This document shows positions 7,937-16,299 of a DNA stretch of 43,745 bases, one piece after another. How positions within the stretch are numbered: position 1 is the stretch's first letter; every line of letters begins with the position of its first letter. The notes under the pieces were generated by a model that was given only the letters and a program-made list of their open reading frames with translations, ran no database searches and was not told the origin of the DNA. The position numbers were made by a program, and so were the translations under genes. Source of the DNA: Treponema sp. (GTDB lineage Bacteria > Spirochaetota > Spirochaetia > Treponematales > Treponemataceae); NCBI GenBank assembly GCA_017963165.1, contig JAGCTZ010000182.1, forward strand, positions 1 to 43,745, given 5' to 3'.

Positions 7937-8040
7937 CGTTGCGGGCGGCATTTGAGCCCGCAGGGTGGGTAGACGAAAAGCCAAAGGCTTTGAGGCGCAG
8001 GGCGGGCTCCGCCCTCCTATTTGCTATCTACTCAGGGCCC
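7937..8040. repeat. G+C-rich hairpin cluster between divergent genes
   Basis: Three consecutive perfect hairpins: GCGGGC/GCCCGC (7941-7961), AAAGCC/GGCTTT (7977-7991) and AGGGCGG/CCGCCCT (7999-8015). A short run of CTATCCCCTAT-type direct repeats up to about 8075 follows. Base composition is unlike the surrounding genes. It lies in the divergent upstream region of the MetH-activation gene and pyrE, so it may be an inserted repeat element. Confidence 0.6.
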
Positions 8041-8055
8041 TCATACTATCCCCTA

Positions 8056-8085
8056 TTTACTATCCCCTATCCCCTGCATTATACT
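8056..8085 (+). promoter_or_regulatory. candidate promoter of pyrE, apparently leaderless
   Basis: TTTACT (8056-8061), 18 bases, TATACT (8080-8085), then 7 bases to the ATG at 8093. No Shine-Dalgarno precedes the ATG. Confidence 0.45.
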
Positions 8086-8092
8086 CATGATT

Positions 8093-8779
8093 ATGGAACA
8101 ATACAAAAAAGAATTTATTAATTTCATGGTACAAAGTCAGGTTCTTAAATTCGGTTCCTTCACATTAAAAAGTGGAAGACAATCTCCGTTTTTCATGAAT
8201 GCAGGCGCTTATGTAACAGGTGCTCAGCTTAAAAAGCTTGGCGAATATTATGCAAAAGCTGTTCATGATAATTTTGGCGATGACATCGATGTATTTTTTG
8301 GACCTGCTTACAAGGGCATTCCGCTTGCCGTAACTACAGCAATTGCCTTTAGCGAACTTTACGGAAAAGATGTTAAATACTGCTGTGATCGAAAAGAAGA
8401 AAAAGATCACGGTGCAGACAAGGGTGCTATTCTTGGTTACAAAATCCAGGACGGTGACAAGGTTGTAATCATAGAAGATGTAACAACCTCCGGAAAATCT
8501 ATTGACGAAGTTTATCCTAAAATTAAGGCTCTTGAAACAACTCCTGGTGGAATCAAAATTGTTGGAGAAATCGTTAGTCTTAACAGACAGGAACGCGCTC
8601 CTGATTCTGAAAAATCGGCACTCGAAGTTATTACGGAAAATTATGGTTTCCCGGCTAAAGCTATTGTCACAATGTCTGATGTAATCGAAGCACTTTATAC
8701 AGACGGTGACAAAACAATAATCACTGATGAAATCAAAAAACAGCTTGATGACTATTACGCCCAATGGGGTGCTAAATAA
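8093..8779 (+). CDS. pyrE: orotate phosphoribosyltransferase
   Basis: 228 residues. It transfers the phosphoribosyl group from PRPP to orotate to give OMP in pyrimidine synthesis. FGSFTLKSGRQSPFFMNAG is the typical N-terminal substrate segment, FFGPAYKGIPLA follows, and the PRPP-binding motif is KVVIIEDVTTSGKS. The ATG at 8093 (MEQYKKEF) matches the family start; the earlier in-frame ATGs at 8021 and 8087 would add an unrelated leader translated from repeat DNA. It is followed 26 bases later by the ABC importer genes, which have their own Shine-Dalgarno. Confidence 0.92.
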   Translation: MEQYKKEFINFMVQSQVLKFGSFTLKSGRQSPFFMNAGAYVTGAQLKKLGEYYAKAVHDNFGDDIDVFFGPAYKGIPLAVTTAIAFSELYGKDVKYCCDRKEEKDHGADKGAILGYKIQDGDKVVIIEDVTTSGKSIDEVYPKIKALETTPGGIKIVGEIVSLNRQERAPDSEKSALEVITENYGFPAKAIVTMSDVIEALYTDGDKTIITDEIKKQLDDYYAQWGAK

Positions 8780-8805
8780 ATATAGAAAAAAAGGAGTATA
8801 ATAAT

Positions 8806-9696
8806 ATGACAAAATTTTTAAAGAAATCACTTACAGTTTTAATTTTTGTTGCTCTTGCAGCAGGCTTGAGTGCAAAATCAAAAAAGACTGTTACTAAAAA
8901 AATCAAGAAGAATGTTACAGTTGCAGAAAAAAACGCACCTGAATATCCAAAATCGATTGTTACACTTTCTCCGGCTGCAGCAGAAATTCTTTATGCAATT
9001 GGAGCAGGAGATCAGATTTCTGCAGTTTCTGAATTTACTGATTATCCGCCGGAAGCTGCTGCAAAACCTGTTGTTGGCGGCTTTGACGGAAAAACTCTTA
9101 GCATTGAAACAATTGTTTCTTACGAGCCGGATTTAGTTTATCTTTCTGATGGAATGCACAACTTCCTTATTGAACCACTCGATTCATACGGAATTAAATG
9201 GTACCTTTCTAATCCAACTTCAATTACAGCAATTGAAAAAGAAATTATTGACCTTGGTGAACTTACAGGACATCAGGACGAAGCAGCACAGGTTGTTGCT
9301 CAGATGGCAGGAAAGTTAAGCAATGCTAACGGTGTAAAAGAAAAAATCATTAATGTTTATTATGAAGTTTGGAATGCACCATTTATGTCTGCAGGTTCTT
9401 CTTCATTTATTAATGACGTAATTTCAAGCGCAGGTGGAACTAACATTTTCGAAGATATTACAGATGCATATCCAATGGTAAGCGAAGAAGCTATTATTGC
9501 ACGCGCTCCAGATGTAATTCTTTTGCCTATGAATAATGGTGTTACGGTAGAAGATGTAAAGAACCGTGCCGGCTGGGATTCTATTCCTGCTGTAAAGAAC
9601 GAAAGAATTTATATCATCGACGACAATCTGTATTCTCGTCCTGCACCTAGAATTGCAGATGTAGTTCTTGATCTTTCAGAGCTTTTAGCTCAGTAA
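8806..9696 (+). CDS. periplasmic substrate-binding protein of an iron/cobalamin-type ABC importer
   Basis: 296 residues with an N-terminal signal peptide (MTKFLKKSLTVLIFVALAAG) and a lysine-rich linker. A Peripla_BP_2 (FecB/BtuF-like) fold follows: PKSIVTLSPAAAEILYAIGA, then VVGGFDGKTLSIETIVSYEPDLVYLSDG and GGTNIFED. It captures a siderophore, haem or corrinoid for the permease encoded 8 bases downstream; the ligand cannot be told from sequence. A strong Shine-Dalgarno (AAGGAG) precedes the ATG. Confidence 0.85.
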   Translation: MTKFLKKSLTVLIFVALAAGLSAKSKKTVTKKIKKNVTVAEKNAPEYPKSIVTLSPAAAEILYAIGAGDQISAVSEFTDYPPEAAAKPVVGGFDGKTLSIETIVSYEPDLVYLSDGMHNFLIEPLDSYGIKWYLSNPTSITAIEKEIIDLGELTGHQDEAAQVVAQMAGKLSNANGVKEKIINVYYEVWNAPFMSAGSSSFINDVISSAGGTNIFEDITDAYPMVSEEAIIARAPDVILLPMNNGVTVEDVKNRAGWDSIPAVKNERIYIIDDNLYSRPAPRIADVVLDLSELLAQ

Positions 9697-9704
9697 TAAA
9701 AACC

Positions 9705-10736
9705 GTGTCCAGACAGACAAGTCAAAGTAAAGCAAAACAGCCGTTATGTGCGCTGTTGTTTCTTCTGCTGCTGGTTTTAGCATTTGCCCTCTCTTTAGTT
9801 TTTGGTGCAGAAAAAGTAAATCCAGCAGCAATTCTTGGACACGGCAGCAAATTTGAAAATATAATCTTATGGCGCATAAGACTTCCGCGCTGTCTGCTTG
9901 TTCTTGTAACAGGCATTCTTCTTGGTGGAAGCGGCGCAGTCTTCCAGTTATTTTTCAGGAATCCTCTGGCCGAACCGGGAATTATGGGTATTTCTTCGGG
10001 CGCTACTTTGGGGGCTGTAATTGCAACAGTTATTCTGGCCGGAAAAGTTATGCCTGCTGCCCTGGAACCGGTTTTCAAATTTATTTCACCTATAAATCTT
10101 TGTGCATTCCTTGGGGCTCTTGGTGCAGGTTTTTTTGTAACGGCGCTTGCATTCAGTAAAGCTGGAAAAGCTTCATCAGTAATGCTGCTTTTATGTGGTA
10201 CTGCCTTGGGCACTTTGTGGTCGGCAATTTCTTCTGCAATTCTTCTTACAAGCAACAAAGAACTTCATTCTATTTATACCTGGATTTTGGGAAGCTTTAA
10301 TGGGCGCGGCTGGAAAGAACTTATTTTTATTGCAATTCCTTCTGCACTTTCGCTGATTATTATGCTTTCTGTTTCCCGACCTCTTGATTTATTAACCTGC
10401 GGTGAAAAAACTGCTTCTATGCTTGGAGTAGAAGTTGACCGTCTTAGAATATGGGTTTTAGCAAGTGGTGCTCTTGCCGTTAGTGCCGGAGTATGTGCCG
10501 GCGGAACAATTGGTTTTGTAGGTTTGATTGCACCTCATATTGTTCGAAAGTTAAGCGGTTCAAAAGGAAGAACACTCATACCGTTTAGTATGTGTTTTGG
10601 TGCGACACTTCTTTTAGTTTCGGATACGATTGCAAGAACAGCAATTGCTCCAGGAGAACTCCCCGCAGGTATCATTACTTCCATACTGGGAGTTCCATTT
10701 TTCCTGTCGCTTTGTCTTACCAGAAAGAATAGTTAA
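9705..10736 (+). CDS. FecCD/BtuC-family ABC importer permease
   Basis: 343 residues and about nine to ten membrane segments. Family signatures are LPRCLLVLVTGILLGGSGAV, NPLAEPGIMGISSGA and, near the C-terminus, GTIGFVGLIAPHIVRKLSG (the ATPase-coupling loop region). It starts with GTG at 9705 and has no clear Shine-Dalgarno, so it is likely translated by coupling to the preceding gene. The expected ATPase gene does not follow; it lies at 14660. The 3' end overlaps the convergent GH43 gene by 20 bases. Confidence 0.88.
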   Translation: MSRQTSQSKAKQPLCALLFLLLLVLAFALSLVFGAEKVNPAAILGHGSKFENIILWRIRLPRCLLVLVTGILLGGSGAVFQLFFRNPLAEPGIMGISSGATLGAVIATVILAGKVMPAALEPVFKFISPINLCAFLGALGAGFFVTALAFSKAGKASSVMLLLCGTALGTLWSAISSAILLTSNKELHSIYTWILGSFNGRGWKELIFIAIPSALSLIIMLSVSRPLDLLTCGEKTASMLGVEVDRLRIWVLASGALAVSAGVCAGGTIGFVGLIAPHIVRKLSGSKGRTLIPFSMCFGATLLLVSDTIARTAIAPGELPAGIITSILGVPFFLSLCLTRKNS

Positions 10737-12300
10737 AATCTGTAAAGACTGCTTTTCCGCCAGGCTCGGCTGTAGAATAACAGAACAGTGCAAACCGCAC
10801 ACCAACAAACTGATCAAGCGTATATCTGAGCTGCACAGGAGAACCAAGCTGTTCAAAAGCTCCAGCAACCTTTCCTTTTTTATCAAGTTCTCTATAACTC
10901 ATCCAGACCTTTTGCTGTGGACGTGTAAGGTCAAAATGAAGTTTAAGTTCTACAACAGGATTTTTTAAAGGAAGTTCTGCTTTTATGTCAGGCGGATCGG
11001 TGTCGAATACACCCATTGCCCATGGAGTATTTTTTGATTTATGCTCTGCGACTACAAGATAATATTTTCCATCACGCTTTGTTACTGCAATAAAGCCGTA
11101 TTCTCCTTCCAGCGCAGCAAGCCCCGCAAAATCACCCTCGCCTATTTGACTTGCATCAAGCTTTACTGTGCCTTCACATTTTTCGGTAAGGGTTCGTTGT
11201 GTCAAAGTATTTGCGGCCTGAGTTATATTTACAACCTTCTTTTTAGTTTCGATTGAATAACGTGAAACATCCAGCTCGTAACCGCGTTTGTCCGGAATGT
11301 GGTTCCATTGCCAGGCAGGATTTGTAAAGTCGTTGCTCCACAAAGGGGCGTAATTATACCCTGGACGATTGTCAAGGACAGTAAGAGTGGCGGGGGTTGT
11401 TGTGGACGGCCCTTCGACAGGCTCAGGGACCCCAGCTTGAATCTCAGGGACCCCAGATTGATTCACGGGGACCCCAGAAGTATTAAACTCAACAGGCACA
11501 AGAACAGGAATACGGCCAAGGGCTCCATGATCCTGAAAAAGAATACCAAACCATTTGCCTTCTTTATCCTGAACAATTCCACCCTGCGCTACACCGCTGT
11601 TCCAGTTACCCAGATCGGAGCAAAGTACATCGCCGCCGGTCCAGGGACCTTCTATCTGGTCTGCAACAAAACAAGCCTCTGTTCGCATTTTCCCCTTTGG
11701 TATATGAATCATAAAGTTGTAGTAACGGCCGTTTATTTTATAAAGGTGACTTCCTTCATAGCCGAGGTTACTTTTTTCAGGGTCGTCTTGAATTATTACT
11801 TTATTGATTCCGCCTTTTTTTGGTCCGCTTAGATCCGGTTCAAGTTCGGTAAGACGAACATTCATGTTTCCATGAACAACATAAACGCGTCCATCATCAT
11901 CCCAGAAAAGCGACATATCGTGATAAAAACCGTCTATTTCTGAACGTGTCCATGGACCGGTAATTGAATCGGCTGTAAAAAGATAAGATTTGTGCGTATC
12001 ATTTGCAACAAAGCTTACATAGAATTTTCCTTCGTGATAATTTAGCGAAGCAGCCCACATTCCTTTACCGTAAACGCCACGGTTATCCATTAATGTCTGA
12101 CCTTGTGTAAATTCAAGCTGGTCATAAACATAAGAGCAGAATTCCCAATCAAGCAGATTATAAGAACGAAGAATTACACAACCAGGCATAAAATGCATTG
12201 TCGTGCTTACCATATAATAAGTGTCATCAACACGAATTACATCTGGATCCGGATAATCACTGACAATAATATTTGAAGAACCTGTTTTGTAATTATTCAT
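10717..12300 (-). CDS. glycoside hydrolase family 43 beta-xylosidase / alpha-L-arabinofuranosidase
   Basis: 527 residues, no signal peptide, so probably cytoplasmic hydrolysis of imported xylan or arabinan oligosaccharides. The five-bladed propeller carries SDYPDPDVIRVDDTYYMVST (catalytic base Asp), YHDMSLFWDDDGRVYVVHG (pKa-modulating Asp) and YEGSHLYKINGRYY (acid Glu). A C-terminal beta-sandwich follows (about residues 330-527). Between the two domains lies a low-complexity insert SGVPVNQSGVPEIQAGVPEP, encoded by a tandemly expanded copy of the dispersed repeat. The Shine-Dalgarno GCGAGG is about 6 bases before the ATG. It is the last gene of the PadR-led block, with 39 bases to the gene before it. 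Confidence 0.88.
   Translation of the reverse strand: MNNYKTGSSNIIVSDYPDPDVIRVDDTYYMVSTTMHFMPGCVILRSYNLLDWEFCSYVYDQLEFTQGQTLMDNRGVYGKGMWAASLNYHEGKFYVSFVANDTHKSYLFTADSITGPWTRSEIDGFYHDMSLFWDDDGRVYVVHGNMNVRLTELEPDLSGPKKGGINKVIIQDDPEKSNLGYEGSHLYKINGRYYNFMIHIPKGKMRTEACFVADQIEGPWTGGDVLCSDLGNWNSGVAQGGIVQDKEGKWFGILFQDHGALGRIPVLVPVEFNTSGVPVNQSGVPEIQAGVPEPVEGPSTTTPATLTVLDNRPGYNYAPLWSNDFTNPAWQWNHIPDKRGYELDVSRYSIETKKKVVNITQAANTLTQRTLTEKCEGTVKLDASQIGEGDFAGLAALEGEYGFIAVTKRDGKYYLVVAEHKSKNTPWAMGVFDTDPPDIKAELPLKNPVVELKLHFDLTRPQQKVWMSYRELDKKGKVAGAFEQLGSPVQLRYTLDQFVGVRFALFCYSTAEPGGKAVFTDFNYSFW
11408..11475. repeat. dispersed palindromic element with 21-bp tandem expansion inside GH43
   Basis: GCCCTTCGACAGGCTCAGGG is followed by 21-base units beginning AGGGACCCCAG at 11425 and 11446 and a third partial unit at 11467. 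Because 21 is a multiple of three, each unit adds seven residues (GVP-type heptads) without breaking the frame. Confidence 0.8.
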
Positions 12301-12339
12301 ATTTACCTCGCTGATAGTATTCTGCCCTTCAAGTCCTAT

Positions 12340-13110
12340 TCACTTAATTTCAATTCCACCTACGTCGGTATTAAGCTTAAGTCGCTTGCCGTTTGAACCA
12401 GCCTGATTATATCGACGCTTTACAGACTCATCGTTTACAACAATTGATCCGATATCAGAACTTGCATTGATGTCATATTTTTCTACATCATCAAGCAATT
12501 CAATGGAAACAGCACCAACATCAGACTTGATAACCATATCCTTAAAGTCAACTCTGTTTACAGATATTGCTCCAACATCTGTAGAAATTGATGCAGTATC
12601 AACATCAAAACCACTAAGTTCAATTGCACCTACATCAACATCAACATCAAGCTTATCCAAAGTAACACCATAAGGCACGGTAATTGTAACCTTACACTTA
12701 CTGTTACCTACAAGACGTCTGATTTTCCTTTTCTGAGAAATACGAAGCCGTCCATTATTCAGTGAATATTCTGGCTGAAGTCTTGGATTATTATATCTTG
12801 CATCTATAGAATAAGAGCTTCCACGTGAAATTACAAGAGCGAGCACGGAACCTTCAACAGAAACAACATCGAATGCTGAAAGAGCTTCCGAATCAAATTC
12901 CATTGCATCGTCGTCATCGTCGTAATCATCGTAATCAAACAAATCGTCATCGTCATCTGCATCCAGATAATCTCTTGTAAATGCTTTTGAAACTGCTTTT
13001 CCTGCTTTTTTGATTCCGCCGGCACTATGCTTAAGATTTATATAGGCACCAAAAATAATACAGAAAATTGTTACAATAGCAAGAATTATTACATAAGTTG
13101 TTCTTTTCAT
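12340..13110 (-). CDS. DUF4097-like membrane-anchored beta-repeat protein
   Basis: About 256 residues. An N-terminal membrane anchor (TTYVIILAIVTIFCIIFGAY) is followed by a strongly acidic stretch (DADDDDDLFDYDDYDDDDD). The rest is repeating DVGAIEL / DVGAISV / DVGAVSI / DIGSIVV / DVGGIEI units, as in DUF4097-type beta-helices. The ATG at 13110 is preferred over the TTG two codons earlier, because the Shine-Dalgarno AAGAGG lies 7 bases before the ATG and would abut the TTG. It forms a cassette with the HAAS/DUF1700-like and PadR genes upstream, an arrangement common in other bacteria and thought to sense envelope state. The acidic stretch could bind cations (inference). Confidence 0.7.
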   Translation of the reverse strand: MKRTTYVIILAIVTIFCIIFGAYINLKHSAGGIKKAGKAVSKAFTRDYLDADDDDDLFDYDDYDDDDDAMEFDSEALSAFDVVSVEGSVLALVISRGSSYSIDARYNNPRLQPEYSLNNGRLRISQKRKIRRLVGNSKCKVTITVPYGVTLDKLDVDVDVGAIELSGFDVDTASISTDVGAISVNRVDFKDMVIKSDVGAVSIELLDDVEKYDINASSDIGSIVVNDESVKRRYNQAGSNGKRLKLNTDVGGIEIK

Positions 13111-13139
13111 TTTCAAACCTCTTAGTTCAAGAAAATTGT

Positions 13140-14108
13140 TTAGTTTTCGGTATTAAGATTTATAATCAATCTTTGAATTACCGATGCAATAGGCCATATA
13201 ATCCAGGTAATCCACCACTGGAAAGTAAGGAAGCTTACACAAAGATAAATACAAGTTACCGAAGGCCAGTAAACAGACATAATTGCTCTTAAAGTCTTGT
13301 TTGTATAAACAGGCTCCTTATCTTTTTCGCTTGTATAAGTTCCGCCGATTGTATTTTCGGAATTAAGCTTCAAAAGTTTTTTATAAAGCTTCATTCTGCT
13401 GTTTGCATAAACCATAAGTGCAACACCGGCTGCAACAAAAGCAAAAATACAGAATGGTCCCCAGCTTCCGTTTATTCTTACAGGTGTATCGTCAATTACA
13501 ATTGCAGGAATACAACAGCAGATACAAAGAATAAGTCCCGTGATAAGCAAAATGTTATAGGCTGTATTAAATTTTCGTTTTTCTTCTGCAACATAATCGG
13601 TTGTCTGCGGACTGATTGAACAAAGCTGCTGCTTTATGAACTTCCACTGTTCCATTCGTGAAGAAGAAAGAATCATCATTCCAACACCTATTCCGATGAA
13701 AACAAACATAAGAGCGATTCCAAGGAATTCCGGACCGGCGATATCACCAAAGAAAATTACCGGAGTTACACAGCTGATAAAAAGTATAATTCCAATTACC
13801 TTAAAGATTGTAGCTGAAATTCCGTCAGAAATGTATTCTTTTACTTCATCAAGAGAAACGCTTCTTCTCTGGTGTTCTTCCTGCTTTCCTATAAACTCTT
13901 TAATGCCAAGCGAAGCTGCAAGTTCATCAAGATTTCCAAACTCAGAAATAACAGTAGCAACTGCTTCGTTTTCTGTTTTTCCTTCGCGTCTAAGCTCTGC
14001 ATATTTATCTTCCATCATCTGGAGCAATTCATTTTTTGCTCTAAGAACTTCTGGTGTGTTTGGAAGATTTCTGAACATTGATTCAAGATAATTCTTAATT
14101 GTTTCCAT
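13140..14108 (-). CDS. HAAS/DUF1700-like multi-span membrane protein
   Basis: 322 residues from METIKNYLESMF. The N-terminal helical domain (to about residue 95, with LQMMEDKYAELRREGKTENEAV and ISEFGNLDELAASLG) is the HAAS or permease-prefix type that pairs with PadR regulators. About six membrane segments follow in three pairs. The start at 14108 has AAGGAG about 7 bases upstream and overlaps the end of the PadR gene by 14 bases, so translation is likely coupled. An in-frame codon at 14144 would lie further inside padR and lacks a ribosome-binding site. Function beyond PadR-associated signalling is unknown. Confidence 0.72.
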   Translation of the reverse strand: METIKNYLESMFRNLPNTPEVLRAKNELLQMMEDKYAELRREGKTENEAVATVISEFGNLDELAASLGIKEFIGKQEEHQRRSVSLDEVKEYISDGISATIFKVIGIILFISCVTPVIFFGDIAGPEFLGIALMFVFIGIGVGMMILSSSRMEQWKFIKQQLCSISPQTTDYVAEEKRKFNTAYNILLITGLILCICCCIPAIVIDDTPVRINGSWGPFCIFAFVAAGVALMVYANSRMKLYKKLLKLNSENTIGGTYTSEKDKEPVYTNKTLRAIMSVYWPSVTCIYLCVSFLTFQWWITWIIWPIASVIQRLIINLNTEN

Positions 14109-14448
14109 TTTCTGTCTCCTTCTGGATGATAAATTTTCCGACAACTTCCTGTGTCAGCTTCCATTCTTCACATTTTTCATTATAATACGTTTTGCCTTTT
14201 TCTGTTATGCGATAATAAGTTCGCCTTTTGCCGTTTTCTGCTTCCTGGGAATATGATTCAACATAACCGTTTTCTTCCATTCGCGTAAAGGCTGAATATA
14301 ACGTCGTTTCCTTTATGATGTACTTTTCGGACGTCATTGCCTTTATGTTTTTGGATATTTCATACCCATAGGAAGGCGAAATCTTAAGCAAGAACAGAAT
14401 CATTGTGTCATTGTAACCACGAATCACATCGCTGCTTATCGAAATCAT
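14095..14448 (-). CDS. PadR-family transcriptional regulator
   Basis: 117 residues. Winged-helix hallmarks are MILFLLKISPSYGYEISKNI, TLYSAFTRMEENGYVES and GKRRTYYRITEKGKTYY (wing and dimerisation start), ending in a helical tail. A very good Shine-Dalgarno (AGGAGG) lies 6 bases before the ATG. It leads the PadR, HAAS, DUF4097, GH43 block and probably represses it. The iteron array just upstream (14476-14547) is the natural candidate operator, although the repeat unit differs from usual PadR palindromes. Confidence 0.9.
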   Translation of the reverse strand: MISISSDVIRGYNDTMILFLLKISPSYGYEISKNIKAMTSEKYIIKETTLYSAFTRMEENGYVESYSQEAENGKRRTYYRITEKGKTYYNEKCEEWKLTQEVVGKFIIQKETENGNN

Positions 14449-14475
14449 TTCTGCACCTCCTGTAATATAAACAAC

Positions 14476-14547
14476 TTACTACGCCAAACGTTACTACGTT
14501 TATCATACTACGCCTGCCGTACTATACTAATCATACTACGACTGTAG
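14476..14547. promoter_or_regulatory. array of five TACTACG iterons (candidate PadR operator)
   Basis: TACTACG begins at 14477, 14492, 14506 and 14534, with a degenerate copy (TACTATA) at 14520. Spacing is 15, 14, 14 and 14 bases. All units face the same way. The array fills the gap between padR (minus) and the ABC ATPase gene (plus). Confidence 0.7.
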
Positions 14548-14622
14548 GGGTATGTCAAGAAAAAAGTGAAAAATTTGTCAAAAAAAGTAATTCGTGCAAA
14601 AACCGCCCCTCCTTTTATTCTT

Positions 14623-14652
14623 TTGCAAGTTTTATATAAAATACGCTATAAT
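14623..14652 (+). promoter_or_regulatory. promoter of the ATPase-macroglobulin-PBP1C operon, apparently leaderless
   Basis: TTGCAA (14623-14628), 18 bases and a perfect TATAAT (14647-14652), then 7 bases to the ATG at 14660. No Shine-Dalgarno is present. Confidence 0.6.
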
Positions 14653-14659
14653 TGTATTT

Positions 14660-15487
14660 ATGAAAGAAAACCCGGGCTTTGATTCCGTGCAAAAAACGCT
14701 TAGTCTCTCTGAGGTTTCTGCTTATTACGGAAACAAACTTGTACTTAAGAATATTTCTGTAAATATTCAGCAGGGAAAACTTACCTGCCTTTGCGGACCT
14801 AACGGTTGTGGTAAATCAACGCTGCTTACAATTATGGCTGGAGCAGGTGCACGAGAACCTCAACTTAAAGTGCTTAAGGGTGTAGAAAGAAAAACCGAAA
14901 GCTCCGACAGTATAAATGCGCTTAAACTTAATAAATTACCCCGCAAGAAAACTGCTCAGATTGTTTCTTTTATGCAGCAATCGGAATATTCCACCTGGAA
15001 TTTTTCTGTAAAGGAGCTTGTACTTCAGGGAAGATTCTGCCACACAAAAAACGGTTTTTATACGCAGCAGGATGAACTTCTTGCACTTGAAGCCTTAAAG
15101 GAGCTTCAGATAGAAGCTCTTGCCGACAGACCTGTTCATTCCCTTTCGGGCGGTGAATTTCAAAAAGCAAGGATTGCACGGGCACTTTGCCAGGAACCGC
15201 AGTTTATTCTGCTTGATGAACCTGCTGCAAATCTTGATTTTGTTTACGAACCCTGGCTTATGAAAAAGCTTAGAACTGTTGCGCATTCGAAAAACATAGG
15301 AATTTTTATTTCAATTCATGATGTAAATCTTGCAGCCGGCTATGCGGATCAGTTGATTCTTCTTCCATTGTTGGAACAACCAATATGTGGTAAAATAGAA
15401 GAAATCCTCTCAATAGAGAATTTGAAAAAAACTTATGGGATGGAGTTTGAATGTCAAAAAGTAAATTATTTTCAATCGTCACTATAG
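14660..15487 (+). CDS. FecE/BtuD-type ABC importer ATPase
   Basis: 275 residues. Walker A is GPNGCGKST (residues about 50-58), the signature is LSGGEFQKARIARAL, Walker B is FILLDEPAANLD and the switch is SIHDVNLAAGYAD. It should energise the binding protein and permease encoded at 8806-10736; those genes have no ATPase next to them. The start at 14660 (MKENPG) follows a leaderless-type promoter; the in-frame codon at 14594 lies upstream of that promoter. A region near residues 65-95 is longer than in typical FecE. The 3' end overlaps the next gene by 37 bases. Confidence 0.87.
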   Translation: MKENPGFDSVQKTLSLSEVSAYYGNKLVLKNISVNIQQGKLTCLCGPNGCGKSTLLTIMAGAGAREPQLKVLKGVERKTESSDSINALKLNKLPRKKTAQIVSFMQQSEYSTWNFSVKELVLQGRFCHTKNGFYTQQDELLALEALKELQIEALADRPVHSLSGGEFQKARIARALCQEPQFILLDEPAANLDFVYEPWLMKKLRTVAHSKNIGIFISIHDVNLAAGYADQLILLPLLEQPICGKIEEILSIENLKKTYGMEFECQKVNYFQSSL

Positions 15488-16299
15488 CCTGCTTTGTTTC
15501 AATTCTCTGCATTCCGCTTGGAATTGTTCTTATGCTTTACTACACAAGCTGGAAGAAAAAAACAAAAATTATTCTTTCCATTTCTCTAACAGCCTTTTAT
15601 GCAGGATTGCTTGCTTTCTTTTTTCTTATCAAGCCTGCTTACAATACAAACGGAATTTCGCTGCCTTTTGGTTCAAACAGCGGTTATACAGCTTTTGATT
15701 CCGGCAGCAGTGGAAGCGGAAAAGCAAATGGTGGCAGTTCTTCCGGAAGCTCAGGCAAAAAGAAAAAGGATTCTCCTGCCACTACCGAGCGCCTTCCTAA
15801 AAAAGTTCAACAGGGACAGAAAAAGGTTTCTTCTTCTATTCTCTACCCTGTTCTGTTTTTCCTTTTTATGCTTTTTCTTATTGTCTGGCAGAATATCCGA
15901 AACAAAGGAAAATCGAGTTACGAAAATCCGTATGTCGACACTAACAAATATAAGCTTCCGCTTGCAGCCGATGCAAAAATGCCGATGGTTCATTTTCTGC
16001 ATATAGAATTGCGCGAAGGTGAAAAAATATATTTTGCAACTGAAACAAATCAAAGTGGCAATGAAGGAAACTTTGTCATAACAAATCAGCGCGTTGTAAT
16101 ACTGGCAAAAACTCAAAACGAAGAATTCCCGGTCGAAGCTGTTACAGCAGTTTCTTCTGCAACAAATACAGTTATGGTTATTACGGCACAAGAAAAAAAG
16201 TATTATATTTTCATGCCGGAAAATCAGATGAAATATTCTCTTGCGGTTCTTAAATGGGCAGCAAAAATTACACAAGATAATTCAGGAGTACAGAAATGA
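15451..16299 (+). CDS. membrane protein with C-terminal PH-like domain
   Basis: 282 residues, family not recognised with certainty. Two N-terminal membrane segments (residues about 8-30 and 40-60) are followed by a Ser/Gly-rich linker (SGSSGSGKANGGSSSGSSG), a third segment near residues 130-148, and a soluble C-terminal domain. In the latter, GNFVITNQRVVILA and the following strands resemble bacterial PH (bPH/YdbT-like) domains. It overlaps the ATPase gene by 37 bases and the macroglobulin gene by 4 (ATGA), so it is translated as part of that operon. Its role, perhaps anchoring envelope assembly, is inference. Confidence 0.65.
   Translation: MSKSKLFSIVTIACFVSILCIPLGIVLMLYYTSWKKKTKIILSISLTAFYAGLLAFFFLIKPAYNTNGISLPFGSNSGYTAFDSGSSGSGKANGGSSSGSSGKKKKDSPATTERLPKKVQQGQKKVSSSILYPVLFFLFMLFLIVWQNIRNKGKSSYENPYVDTNKYKLPLAADAKMPMVHFLHIELREGEKIYFATETNQSGNEGNFVITNQRVVILAKTQNEEFPVEAVTAVSSATNTVMVITAQEKKYYIFMPENQMKYSLAVLKWAAKITQDNSGVQK

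Noticed and set aside
8165..8830. 221-codon minus-strand frame opposite pyrE
   Set aside because: Shadow of pyrE, with Phe/Ser/Ile-rich composition and no family features.
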